A DNA stretch of 64,000 nt. Origin: Clostridia bacterium (lineage in GTDB: Bacteria; Bacillota; Clostridia; Acetivibrionales; DSM-2933). The notes below the pieces were generated by a model that saw only the letters and a list, made by a program, of their open reading frames with translations, was not told the DNA's origin and did not search any database. Location of the stretch: the NCBI GenBank assembly GCA_026418275.1, contig JAOABQ010000073.1:1-64000 (forward strand), written 5' to 3'. Both the position numbers and the translations under genes were made by a program. Shown piece by piece: positions 1 through 8,418 of this stretch (the first letter of the stretch is position 1; each line of letters opens with the position of its first letter).

Positions 1-19
1 AGATGTGTATAAGAGACAG
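1..19 (+). other. Tn5/Nextera mosaic-end adapter (artefact)
   Basis: The first 19 bases are AGATGTGTATAAGAGACAG, exactly the Tn5 mosaic end used in Nextera tagmentation libraries. It introduces a stop codon (TAA at 10-12) into the reading frame of the gene that follows, so it is not part of that gene. This is residual library adapter at a contig end. Confidence 0.97.
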
Positions 20-1077
20 CACCTACACCGACCAATACACCTACACCAACTGATACACCTACTCAAAAGCCGACAGACACCCCTGTGCCGGCAGATACTT
101 CTACTCCAATAAGTACTCCTGATCCCACACCAACCCCCATTCAAACCGGACCATTAAATCTGGTATTAAAGGGAAAAGCAAGTGTTACCTCATATGTTAC
201 CGGAAATACGGCTTCGAAAGCAATTGACGGAGATCTTGCAACCTATTGGCTTGCGGCAGCAGGAAAAACAGCCAATCAGCGGCTGAAACTTGATTTCGGA
301 GAAAGCACAACCTTTAACCAAGTAGTGGTTAAAGAACCTGTGAATATGCAGCGGATTACATCTTATGTCCTTCAAACCTCAGATGACAATATGACTTTTA
401 CCGATATCCCCGGAACCAGTGGAACAACTGTCGGTGAGGAGAAAGTGATTACGTTTTCTAATGTGACATCGAGATATTTGAGGATTGATATTATTACTGC
501 AGTTGATAGTCCGGCGGTTTCTGAATTTGAGGTATATTTTACCGGCACAGTTGTTTCACCAACTGCAACACCGACACCGACTGCCCAGACTTTTAAAATA
601 TCCGGGTATATAGCGCCTGATTTTGTCTATGACAGTTCGGTTTCAGATCAAGTACAAGCCGGGTTTATCATTGCTGTTAAGGGAACAGCCGCTCAAGCAG
701 TTACAACTAAAAACGGATATTTTGAGTTGACCGGACTAATACAAAATGAAAACGGATACACTCTGCAAATATCAAAACCCAATTATCTTCATAGAGAATT
801 GCAAAATGTTAAAACCGTATCCGATGTGATGATTGGTTCGGAGCAATCGCCTTTAGCCCTTTGGGCGGGAGATATGATAATTGACGGAATTTGCGACAAT
901 GCCATAAATATGACGGATATTATGGAGATTTTAAAAACATATAATACAACTCCGCTTGATCCATCCTTCAACCCGCAGAGCGACCTGAATCTGGATGGTG
1001 CAGTCAATATGACGGATATTATGATCGTAATCAACCATTTTAACAAGACTCCTTCCGATTATCCCATAGCTTTTTAA
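20..1077 (+). CDS. Secreted discoidin (F5/8C) protein with X-module and type II dockerin, 5'-truncated
   Basis: This is the C-terminal part of a larger extracellular protein; the 5' end is lost at the contig edge. The GTG at 85 lies inside the linker and is not a start. Order: Thr/Pro-rich linker (about 20-150), one F5/8 type C domain (about 154-540), a second short TP linker, then a beta-sandwich X-module (about 592-860) opening with TFKISGYIAPDF, and a dockerin (about 865-1074) with two calcium-loop repeats ending in NMTDIMEIL and NMTDIMIVINHF. The X-module plus dockerin resembles the X-dockerin II of the scaffoldin CipA (SGYI.PDF, QAP/QSP, W.GD, SSDY/PSDY landmarks). Known role of that module: binding type II cohesins on S-layer-attached anchoring proteins. 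I infer cell-surface attachment. The missing N-terminus probably holds a catalytic domain; a C25 protease like the gene at 18794 is one possibility. A terminator follows. Confidence 0.85.
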
Positions 1078-1105
1078 AATGTTTTCCGATGGTTGATTTC
1101 TGAAT

Positions 1106-1145
1106 TAAACCAGCCCCGGATTATAATGCATGAGGGACTGGTTTA
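1106..1145 (+). terminator. Rho-independent terminator-like hairpin
   Basis: TAAACCAGCCCC pairs with GGGACTGGTTTA (one mismatch near the loop) about 30 bases after the dockerin gene stop. No long T run follows, so termination strength is uncertain. Confidence 0.55.
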
Positions 1146-1240
1146 AAATCAAGAAAGAATATTTATTTTTGATTTTGGCCCATAAAAAAGTAGGATTGAA
1201 TGAAATTTATTACAGTATAGCTTGATTAGGAGGAATAACA

Positions 1241-2251
1241 ATGTATAATAAGACAAATTTAAACAGAAATGCTGTACTTATGTTAGCTCTTTTATTCGCC
1301 TTGGCATTTATATCGACGGTCAGTACAGCTTCTGCTGTGCCGGCAGCAAAACTGGAATTTAGCCAAGGGGTTATGAAAACGGATTTACCATCTGCTTCCG
1401 GTATGATCTATAAAGATGGACATTATTATGTTGCAGGTGATGATTCCCCGTATCTGTTTAAGCTGGATCAAAAATTCAATGTCAGTTCCAGATTGCTATT
1501 AAAGGATTATCCGGTGGATCAGAATGGAAGAATACTTAAAAGCGACAAGCCTGACTTTGAGGCGATTGAGAATTTTAAATGGAAAGATGATGAATGGCTT
1601 TTGATTATCGGTTCAGGGTCCAAAGCGATAAAACGGGAAGTCGCATTTTTAGTCAGTGATGATGGGAAAAAGAAGCAGGAAAAGAATATGGCTCCCTTCT
1701 ATAAGCAGCTTGGGACTGCGGCTGGCTTTGGTGTTGATGAACTGATAAATCTGGAAGGACTTTGTGTAACAAAGGACAGATTTTTATTTGTCAACAGGTG
1801 TAACGCAGTAGCAAATATCATTTTTTCAGTATCCAAAAAGGAATTTATGAATTATTTGCAGGGTCAAACTACTACAGTTAATGATATTAAAGCCTATAGA
1901 CTTCAACTGCCAAAGATTGACGGATATCTGGCAGGACTGTCCGGTGCGGAGTATATTGAAAAAACTGGAGAGCTGTTACTGACCGCATCGGTAGAGGTTA
2001 CAGGAGACCCGATTAATGACGGGAAAATATTGGGGAGCTTTATCGGAGTGATGCCTTTAAAAGACCTGAAAAACAATATGGACGCAACCGGATTTTTTAG
2101 TCTTCTTGAAAGTGAAGGAAAGCCCTATGTTACCAAGGTGGAATCCATTGCAGTTCAATTTGCCGGGAAAAATAGGATAGAAGGCGCCATAGCCAGTGAT
2201 AATGATGATGGTACGTCGGTATTTCATAATTATGTTATCAAATTAAGATAA
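1241..2251 (+). CDS. Secreted protein of unknown function, probable beta-propeller
   Basis: 336 residues. AGGAGG lies 7-13 bases before the ATG. Residues 1-32 form a signal peptide (hydrophobic LALLFALAFISTVS, then TASA). The mature part has recurring short beta-like segments such as GMIYKDGHYYVAGDDSPYLFKLD and a KPDFEAIENF segment, which recalls the DUF6929/phytase-like propeller families; this assignment is by resemblance only. No catalytic residues can be named. It lies between the dockerin gene and the exopolysaccharide locus, on the same strand, with a hairpin after it, so it is probably an independent transcription unit. Secretion is well supported; the fold is a guess. Confidence 0.65.
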   Translation: MYNKTNLNRNAVLMLALLFALAFISTVSTASAVPAAKLEFSQGVMKTDLPSASGMIYKDGHYYVAGDDSPYLFKLDQKFNVSSRLLLKDYPVDQNGRILKSDKPDFEAIENFKWKDDEWLLIIGSGSKAIKREVAFLVSDDGKKKQEKNMAPFYKQLGTAAGFGVDELINLEGLCVTKDRFLFVNRCNAVANIIFSVSKKEFMNYLQGQTTTVNDIKAYRLQLPKIDGYLAGLSGAEYIEKTGELLLTASVEVTGDPINDGKILGSFIGVMPLKDLKNNMDATGFFSLLESEGKPYVTKVESIAVQFAGKNRIEGAIASDNDDGTSVFHNYVIKLR

Positions 2252-2286
2252 TAATGATGAACATCATTGATTAATAATTTTTGCAA

Positions 2287-2320
2287 AGTGCTTGGCCTTT
2301 GTAAAAATTGGCCAAGCACT
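2287..2320 (+). terminator. Perfect 11-bp hairpin, terminator or attenuator
   Basis: AGTGCTTGGCC (2287-2297) and GGCCAAGCACT (2310-2320) form a perfect stem with a 12-nt loop, 35 bases after the preceding stop and 45 bases before the next start. Only a weak T-rich tail (GTTATTGT) follows, so it may be an attenuator, a partial terminator or an mRNA end-stabiliser. Confidence 0.6.
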
Positions 2321-2365
2321 GTTATTGTCTACAAGCTTTTTGAAAAATCACAGGAGTATATATGT

Positions 2366-3667
2366 ATGTATAAATTAATCTATAAACTGGGTGTATTCTT
2401 CAGAAACAGAGAAATACCAAAGTATTACAAAGCACTGAAGGAATCAGAAAAAAGCTCGTTGGAGGAACTGGAAAAGCTGCAACTGGAAAGATGCAGAGAA
2501 TTGGTATTGTTTGCCTATTATCATTCTCCATTCTATAAAAGATTGTTTGATTCAGCAGGATTTCATCCTGAAGATTTAAGAACTTTGGAGGATTTAAAAA
2601 AAATACCGGTTGTTACCAAAGATGAATTTATGAAATTTAAAGATGACATTCAGGTCAAAAAGGGATTTACGAAACTTTTTTATTCCATGACATCCGGAAG
2701 CACAAGACAGCATCTTGTTATTTACAGAAACAACGAATGGGATGCAAGCCACCGAGCTGCTATTCTACGTGGTTACTCATGGCATAATGTAAATCCCTGG
2801 GATAAAAATGGGTATTTTTGGGGCTTTAGTTTTTCATTGAAAGAACGGATTAAGGTCCGTTTTTTAGATATTCTGCAAAATAGGTTCAGGCTTTTTTCAT
2901 ATGATCATATGAATATGAGATTGTTCTTGAAAAAACTTACAAAAGCTAAGTACCTGGAAGGTTATTCCTCCATGATCTATGAGACTGCCAAAATCATCAA
3001 CAAAGAAAAATTGAACCTTAAATTTAATCTATCTATGATTAAAGGAACTGCTGAAAAAATATATGATACCTATAAAGAAGAGGTGATGAAAGCATTTGGC
3101 CGAAAAATAATCAGTGAGTACGGTGCAATGGAATCCGGGATTATCGCATTTGAATGTCCGTATGGAAATATGCACGTAACGATGGAAAATGTCATTGTAG
3201 AAGAAGAGGAAAATGAAATTATCGTCACCAATTTAGTCTCCAAATCATTTCCCATAATACGATACAAACTTGGAGATTATATCAAACTGGGACAGAACAT
3301 AAAGTGCAAATGCGGATTGGCCCACCATATTATAGAGGAGGTTACCGGAAGAGTAGGAGGAACTGTCTTTGGATACAAAAACCAATATCCATCACTGGCT
3401 GTTAACCGAGTCTTTAAAAACTTAACAAAAGATCATTCCATTATTGTAAACTACCGGTTTTCTCAAACAAAAAAGGGATGTGTTGATATTTATATTGAGC
3501 AGAGCCTCACAAAGCAGCAAAACCAAATATTACGCAATGAACTTCAGATATATTTTAAAAACGATATGGAATTTATTATCCATGAGGGGAATTTAAATCG
3601 AGATTATACGAAAAAAATGAAGGAATTTGACACCCGTATGGATGGTTGTGCTGTAAAAAACAAATAG
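2366..3667 (+). CDS. PaaK/CapK-like adenylate-forming enzyme
   Basis: 433 residues from the ATG at 2366, chosen because AGGAG sits 9 bases upstream; an upstream in-frame TTG at 2267 would run through the hairpin at 2287-2320. Adenylate-forming signatures: Ser/Thr/Gly-rich loop SMTSGSTRQH (about residues 106-115), SEYGAMESG (about 248-256, the YG.TE-like motif), and IRYKLGDY (about 297-304). A C-terminal Cys pair (KCKCG) could bind a metal. The family includes phenylacetate-CoA ligase and the CapK proteins that sit in capsule clusters. Known chemistry is carboxylate activation with ATP; the substrate here is unknown. As first gene of a polysaccharide locus it may activate an acyl or amino-acid substituent. 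Family call is firm, function is not. Confidence 0.8.
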   Translation: MYKLIYKLGVFFRNREIPKYYKALKESEKSSLEELEKLQLERCRELVLFAYYHSPFYKRLFDSAGFHPEDLRTLEDLKKIPVVTKDEFMKFKDDIQVKKGFTKLFYSMTSGSTRQHLVIYRNNEWDASHRAAILRGYSWHNVNPWDKNGYFWGFSFSLKERIKVRFLDILQNRFRLFSYDHMNMRLFLKKLTKAKYLEGYSSMIYETAKIINKEKLNLKFNLSMIKGTAEKIYDTYKEEVMKAFGRKIISEYGAMESGIIAFECPYGNMHVTMENVIVEEEENEIIVTNLVSKSFPIIRYKLGDYIKLGQNIKCKCGLAHHIIEEVTGRVGGTVFGYKNQYPSLAVNRVFKNLTKDHSIIVNYRFSQTKKGCVDIYIEQSLTKQQNQILRNELQIYFKNDMEFIIHEGNLNRDYTKKMKEFDTRMDGCAVKNK

Positions 3668-3762
3668 CATTCAAAAATTTTGTAGATTTGTTTAAAACTG
3701 TACCATAAATTTTGATAAAAAAAGGAACTATCCTATATAAGGTTTATTAAGGGGTTTTGTAA

Positions 3763-4722
3763 ATGAGCTACCAAAAGGATTCGGTTCATGATTCAGCTTC
3801 TTCAAGTAAGGTATCGGTAATCATACCCACCCACAACCGAAGCTGGCTCTTGATTAACGCAATTAGCAGTGTTATGAAGCAGACGCATAAAAACCTGGAA
3901 ATTATTATTATAGACGATCATTCTACCGATGAAACGGCCGAAATTGTTACGTCTATTGATGATCCGAGAGTCATTTATGTAAAAAACCAAAAAAAGGGAG
4001 GGAATGCTGCGCGCAACACGGGTATCAGCCTGTCCACCGGGGACTTTGTCGCATTTTTAGATGATGATGATGAATGGGTCGAAGACAAAATTGAAAAGCA
4101 GCTTAAAGTCTTTGGGATGGACAGCAGAGTTGGACTTGTTTATACAGGATCGAAGCTTATTTATCTTGATTTTGGTGTATCATACGACAATATTCCTTTT
4201 GCCGGGGGAGACCTTTCTAAGATAATTCTGATGCGGAATCCTATCGGATCTACCTCATCTGTCATGATTAAACGGAATATCTTCAAAAGAGCCGGGTTAT
4301 TTGATGAATCACTTCCCGCACTTCAGGATTATGATCTTTGGATAAGGATATGTCAGGCCTGCCAAATTGGTTTTGTAAAGGAACCGCTTCTTTATTACTA
4401 TATGCGGTCGGATGCAAATCAAATATCGGTAAGTATGGAAAAACGGGATATCTCGATTTCCAGGATCAATGAAAAATACATTCATCTCTTCGAAAGACTG
4501 ACCAAAAAGCAATTAGTTGAAAGAAAAGCGGCGGGTCTTCTTAGAAATGCTTTTAAAGCTAAATTGAACGGTGATTCCACATTGGCAAGAAAATATATTA
4601 TGAAAAGTATTTTTATAAAGCCTAAAATCAAGTCGGTTTTACAATATATTCTTACCTTTTTGCATATGAGGACTCAACTTAAAGTTCGCGCTAAATTAGC
4701 CGGCAGCAAGTGTAGATTTTAA
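3763..4722 (+). CDS. Family 2 glycosyltransferase
   Basis: 319 residues; AAGGGG 8 bases before the ATG. GT-A fold landmarks: VSVIIPTHNRS (about residues 18-28), EIIIIDDHSTDET (about 46-58), GGNAARNTG, an acidic FLDDDDEW nucleotide-sugar/metal motif (about 97-104), and DYDLWIRI (about 188-195). It has no membrane segment, so it acts on the cytoplasmic face, adding a sugar from a nucleotide donor to the lipid-linked repeat unit. Donor and linkage cannot be read from sequence. A strong terminator follows at 4849-4894, which splits the locus into two transcription blocks unless it is read through. Confidence 0.9.
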   Translation: MSYQKDSVHDSASSSKVSVIIPTHNRSWLLINAISSVMKQTHKNLEIIIIDDHSTDETAEIVTSIDDPRVIYVKNQKKGGNAARNTGISLSTGDFVAFLDDDDEWVEDKIEKQLKVFGMDSRVGLVYTGSKLIYLDFGVSYDNIPFAGGDLSKIILMRNPIGSTSSVMIKRNIFKRAGLFDESLPALQDYDLWIRICQACQIGFVKEPLLYYYMRSDANQISVSMEKRDISISRINEKYIHLFERLTKKQLVERKAAGLLRNAFKAKLNGDSTLARKYIMKSIFIKPKIKSVLQYILTFLHMRTQLKVRAKLAGSKCRF

Positions 4723-4828
4723 CCACAATAAAAAATAGTAATGAATGCGATATAAAATCCGCTAATTGAATGTAAGGGAAGTATTAATAACAAACAGCAG
4801 ATGATCCAACCGATTTAAAGAGGTGTAT

Positions 4829-4867
4829 ATGTTATTGCTGCTCCTATTCCTTCCTATACTTGTGTGA
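4829..4867 (+). CDS. Possible 12-residue Leu-rich leader peptide
   Basis: ATG at 4829 opens MLLLLLFLPILV and stops at 4865. A purine-rich AAAGAGG lies 5 bases upstream. Seven of the 12 residues are Leu, and the last codons lie inside the 5' arm of the terminator hairpin at 4849-4894. This arrangement is what a ribosome-sensing attenuator looks like, but the downstream genes make polysaccharide, not leucine, so it may be coincidence. Low confidence. Confidence 0.3.
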   Translation: MLLLLLFLPILV

Positions 4868-4894
4868 TTTTTGAGTATAGAGAAGGTTTTTTTT
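4849..4894 (+). terminator. Strong Rho-independent terminator inside the polysaccharide locus
   Basis: CCTTCCTATACT pairs with AGTATAGAGAAGG (one bulge), followed directly by eight T. It lies between the glycosyltransferase at 3763 and the lyase at 5001. Confidence 0.85.
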
Positions 4895-5000
4895 CAGCAG
4901 CTTAAACTTGTTTGAATTGAAATAAAATAATGGCTTCTATGGATTTCAGGCAGTTAAATAATATTACGTCAGCCAGTTTTAAAGAAGAAAGGGGTTCAAT

Positions 5001-7082
5001 ATGAAAAGGTTTTTGAAATTACCAGTGTTAATCCTAATTGTGATTTCGTTCATGTTCAGTATAGGTCTTTGTTCGTCTTCTTTAAATAGAACGGAGGCGT
5101 TGATGCGGCTGAATGAAGACAATATTTTGGATGCCATGAAGCGTGCAACCCGGCCGAGACTTATGATTGAAAAGAATGGTTCCTTTGAGGGTGCTTATGC
5201 CAAAATCCTCAGCAAAGGTGCAATTGCCGACTATTACAATGATCTCTATCTTGCAGCCGAGAATTATAGAAGATTACCTTTGTTGGATTATACCATACAA
5301 AACGGAAAAATACCCGACAGCAAATATGCTGAAAAAAGAATTAGTGCTCTTGCAGCAGTTTATAGAATTGAAAAGCTGAAAGCAAATCCGGCTGCAGATG
5401 TATTTGCAAAAAGGGCTTTGGAAGAAATGATCCATGCCTGCAAAGGGAAATGGAACAGTAATCAGTATTTTCTTGACACGGCTCAGATTGCACAGGGTGT
5501 TGCGATAGGGTATGACTGGCTTTATGACTATTCGGGAATGAACGATGAAATTTTTCCGGGCATCAAGGCCCGGGAATTTATAAGGGACAGTCTTTATGAG
5601 CAAATGGTCATTCCGGCATACCAAAGCTATATAAACAATGTTAAGTGGACACTGCAGGAAAATAATTGGAATGCTGTATGTAACGGTTCTGTCGTTCAAA
5701 CCATATGTGCTGTCTCTACCGACCTGGATGATGAAAAAAAAGGTATTTGTCTTAAGACTTTGGATGAGGCTGTTTTCCGGCTGGAAAAAACATTGGCTCT
5801 TTTTGATGCAGACGGAGGGTGGTCTGAGGGATTGGCCTACTGGGAAATGGCTACCAGGGATCTGGTGCTTGCCATCTCGACACTGAAATCTTTTTGCGGG
5901 GATGATTACAACCTTAGTAATCCGCTACGTTATGCGGGTTTTTCCAAAACCTGTGATTTTGCGTACTATATGACTTCCTCCAAATCCGGCTTTAACTTTT
6001 CGGATTCCTATGACAACTTTTATATCAGTTATCTATCCTCTCCGCAGATGCTCTGGTTTGCCAACCGTTATCAAAAGCGCGGGTATTATGTACTTCACGA
6101 TATGACATACACCAAAGGAAATGTGTCTGCACTCAATGTATTATGGTACGATTCCACTGAAAAAAAGAGCAGCTATACAACCCTGCAGAAGAAACTAAAG
6201 ACCTATTTTCCAAAGGAAGAAGTCATTTTTAAAAATACTGAAATCGGAGCTATCCATATCAATAACATGGCTTCCACCAGCACTTTTTTAGCGGTAAAAG
6301 CCGGTAAAAACCAACTGTCTCATAGCGATCTGGATTTGGGAACATTTGTATATCAAAGTGGGGGGGTGCGATGGGCAGTTGACTTGAGTAAGGATAGCTA
6401 TGATCTTAAAGGCTATTTCGATACTTCAGCCCATTTGAACGAGTCTTTTCCACCTCTTAGACCAAACCGCTGGGATTATTACAAAAAACGAGCCGAAGGC
6501 CATAATACGTTGGTTATCAATCCCTCTAGACTGCATGACCAGTCCATTGATGCCAGTGGAACCATTACAGGGCTTTTTGAACAAACCTCAAAAAAATCCC
6601 TGTTGCTCAATTTGACGGATGCATATAAAGAAAGTGCAAAAACTGTGAACAGGCAGTTTGATGTTGATAAGAAAACAGGAAAAGTAACCATTACCGATAC
6701 GGTTGATACCCTATACTCAAGCGATATTTACTGGTTTATGCACTACAAGGCTTTTATCCCTGGTATGGGAGTTACAGGAAGTCCAATGCTGACACCCTAT
6801 ATTAAGGGATATGTTTATCCCAATAAGAAAAGAGCGTCCCTTACCTATCTAGGGACCCCGGAAAAAGGGGTGCGCTATGAGCCTACAGTAAAAAAACAGT
6901 TGGATATCATACTGGAAAGTGCTGAGGGAGAGATTTCCATTGTCGATGCAGTCCCATTGGATCCATGGATGCAAAGCTTGCCGGGCCAGGATAATAGGGA
7001 CTGCTTTAAGAAGATTTCGATAAAGATAACAGGCTCCACCGGCTTAAAGACCTTGAAAGTTTCTTTAGTGCCAAAGACATGA
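5001..7082 (+). CDS. Secreted heparinase II/III-like polysaccharide lyase
   Basis: 693 residues with an N-terminal signal peptide (hydrophobic residues 7-25). Alpha/alpha toroid landmarks of heparinase II/III and alginate lyase families: NNWNAVCNGS (about residues 220-229) and DGGWSEGLAYW (about 271-281). The C-terminal beta-sandwich part has SHSDLDLGTFVY (about 436-447), matching the HxHxD-type region, and GHNTLVINP (about 499-507). Such enzymes cleave uronic-acid polymers by beta-elimination outside the cell. The locus also encodes UDP-glucose dehydrogenase, so the lyase may trim or release the locus's own uronate polymer, as lyases embedded in alginate clusters do. Substrate is inferred. 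AAAGGGG precedes the ATG. Confidence 0.85.
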   Translation: MKRFLKLPVLILIVISFMFSIGLCSSSLNRTEALMRLNEDNILDAMKRATRPRLMIEKNGSFEGAYAKILSKGAIADYYNDLYLAAENYRRLPLLDYTIQNGKIPDSKYAEKRISALAAVYRIEKLKANPAADVFAKRALEEMIHACKGKWNSNQYFLDTAQIAQGVAIGYDWLYDYSGMNDEIFPGIKAREFIRDSLYEQMVIPAYQSYINNVKWTLQENNWNAVCNGSVVQTICAVSTDLDDEKKGICLKTLDEAVFRLEKTLALFDADGGWSEGLAYWEMATRDLVLAISTLKSFCGDDYNLSNPLRYAGFSKTCDFAYYMTSSKSGFNFSDSYDNFYISYLSSPQMLWFANRYQKRGYYVLHDMTYTKGNVSALNVLWYDSTEKKSSYTTLQKKLKTYFPKEEVIFKNTEIGAIHINNMASTSTFLAVKAGKNQLSHSDLDLGTFVYQSGGVRWAVDLSKDSYDLKGYFDTSAHLNESFPPLRPNRWDYYKKRAEGHNTLVINPSRLHDQSIDASGTITGLFEQTSKKSLLLNLTDAYKESAKTVNRQFDVDKKTGKVTITDTVDTLYSSDIYWFMHYKAFIPGMGVTGSPMLTPYIKGYVYPNKKRASLTYLGTPEKGVRYEPTVKKQLDIILESAEGEISIVDAVPLDPWMQSLPGQDNRDCFKKISIKITGSTGLKTLKVSLVPKT

Positions 7083-7169
7083 TTTACACTAGAAAAATGC
7101 CCATGCTGCCTTTAAGAATGAATTAGTCATAGATGAAATAAAAGATACAGATTGAGGGGGGTTTTACGT

Positions 7170-8384
7170 ATGTTGGAATGGTTGTTTTGGGTGAGCCTTT
7201 TTGCCGCAGTTTATTCATATTTTATATATCCTGTTGTTTTGTACCTTTGGAGCAGAATAATGAAATTAAGTGCCGCATTCAAGGCGGCTCAAGAAAAAGA
7301 TTTTTTTCTAGGTGCCGGCTGTAAAGATATTCACGATGAAAAGGATCATGCACTACCCAACGTGAGTCTTATCATTTCCTGCTATAATGAAGCCAAAGTG
7401 ATTCGTCAAAAGTTGGAAAACACGCTTAATCTGAATTATCCGCCCCATAAGCTGCAAATTATCGTTGCGTCCGACGGTTCTACAGACGATACGGTAAGAA
7501 TAGCAGAAGAATATACTGACAGGGGTGTTGAAGTCTTTAAAAAGGAAATCAACGAAGGAAAAACAGTGCTTCAAAATAATGCTGTCAAAATGGCAAAGGG
7601 TGAAATTCTTGTGTTTTCAGACGGTAACTCCATGTATGACAAAGATGCCGTTCTCCACCTTGTCCACCCTTTCAAAGATTCTTCCATCGGTGTTGTTTGC
7701 GGGGAGTTGAATTATAGGAATCCCGGTAACCAATCAGCGGGAAAAGGAGAGGGGCTATACTGGAAATATGAAAAGATGCTAAAGGTTTTTGAAACAGCGA
7801 CAGGTAATATTCTAGGGGCAAATGGTTCTATCTACGCAGTCAGAAAGGAGGTTTACATACCTCTTCCCCCACAAATTATCAGTGATTTTGTGGAACCTCT
7901 TAAAGTATGTGAAAAAAATCATAGAATTATATACCAGCCCCAGGCAAGATGCATTGAAGAGACCTCAGAGGGATTTTCAAAAGAGTTTGCCAGAAAGGTG
8001 CGTATTATCACAAGAAGTCTGAATGGACTTTACTATTGCAAAAATCTTCTAAATCCCTTCTCATTTGGTGAGCTTTCATTTAAATTGATAAGCCATAAGC
8101 TTTTGCGGTGGTTGGTACCTGTATTTTTAATTCAATTGTTTATTTTGAATTTATTGATTTTAAATAAAGGAGCTTTATATATGGGGCTCTTAGTATTACA
8201 AATCATGTTTTATTTATTATCGCTGGCCGGCCTGATAACAGGGACCAAATCAAAACCTTTTTATATACCGGCCTACTTTTTTATCGTTAATTATGCTTCA
8301 ATCCTTGGAATTTATAATTTTATTACAGGTAAAAAATTCATCCACTGGCAGCCAGTAAGAGCCAGTAGTTCAACATCTAATTAA
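7170..8384 (+). CDS. Membrane-anchored family 2 glycosyltransferase
   Basis: 404 residues from the ATG at 7170 (GAGGGGGG 9 bases upstream; the in-frame TTG at 7152 precedes that site and is unlikely). One N-terminal membrane segment (residues 2-22), the GT2 domain with SLIISCYNEAKV and VASDGSTDDT, a SDGNSMYD acidic motif and the RKVRIITRS region, then two or three C-terminal membrane segments (about 320-385). The architecture is that of processive or membrane-bound GT2 enzymes related to poly-GlcNAc and cellulose synthases, but no clear QxxRW is present (the nearest feature is KVRIITRS), so a single-sugar transfer is more likely. It is followed after 34 bases by the UDP-glucose dehydrogenase. 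Confidence 0.88.
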   Translation: MLEWLFWVSLFAAVYSYFIYPVVLYLWSRIMKLSAAFKAAQEKDFFLGAGCKDIHDEKDHALPNVSLIISCYNEAKVIRQKLENTLNLNYPPHKLQIIVASDGSTDDTVRIAEEYTDRGVEVFKKEINEGKTVLQNNAVKMAKGEILVFSDGNSMYDKDAVLHLVHPFKDSSIGVVCGELNYRNPGNQSAGKGEGLYWKYEKMLKVFETATGNILGANGSIYAVRKEVYIPLPPQIISDFVEPLKVCEKNHRIIYQPQARCIEETSEGFSKEFARKVRIITRSLNGLYYCKNLLNPFSFGELSFKLISHKLLRWLVPVFLIQLFILNLLILNKGALYMGLLVLQIMFYLLSLAGLITGTKSKPFYIPAYFFIVNYASILGIYNFITGKKFIHWQPVRASSSTSN

Positions 8385-8418
8385 ATTTATAAAATTATAT
8401 ATTTTGGAGGTATTATGT

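Noticed and set aside
85..87. GTG as start of the dockerin gene
   Set aside because: It lies inside the Thr/Pro linker, which continues upstream to base 20; the true start is outside the window.
2267..2365. TTG-initiated N-terminal extension of the PaaK-like protein
   Set aside because: It would run through a perfect hairpin, has no ribosome site, and a well-placed AGGAG-ATG lies at 2352-2368.
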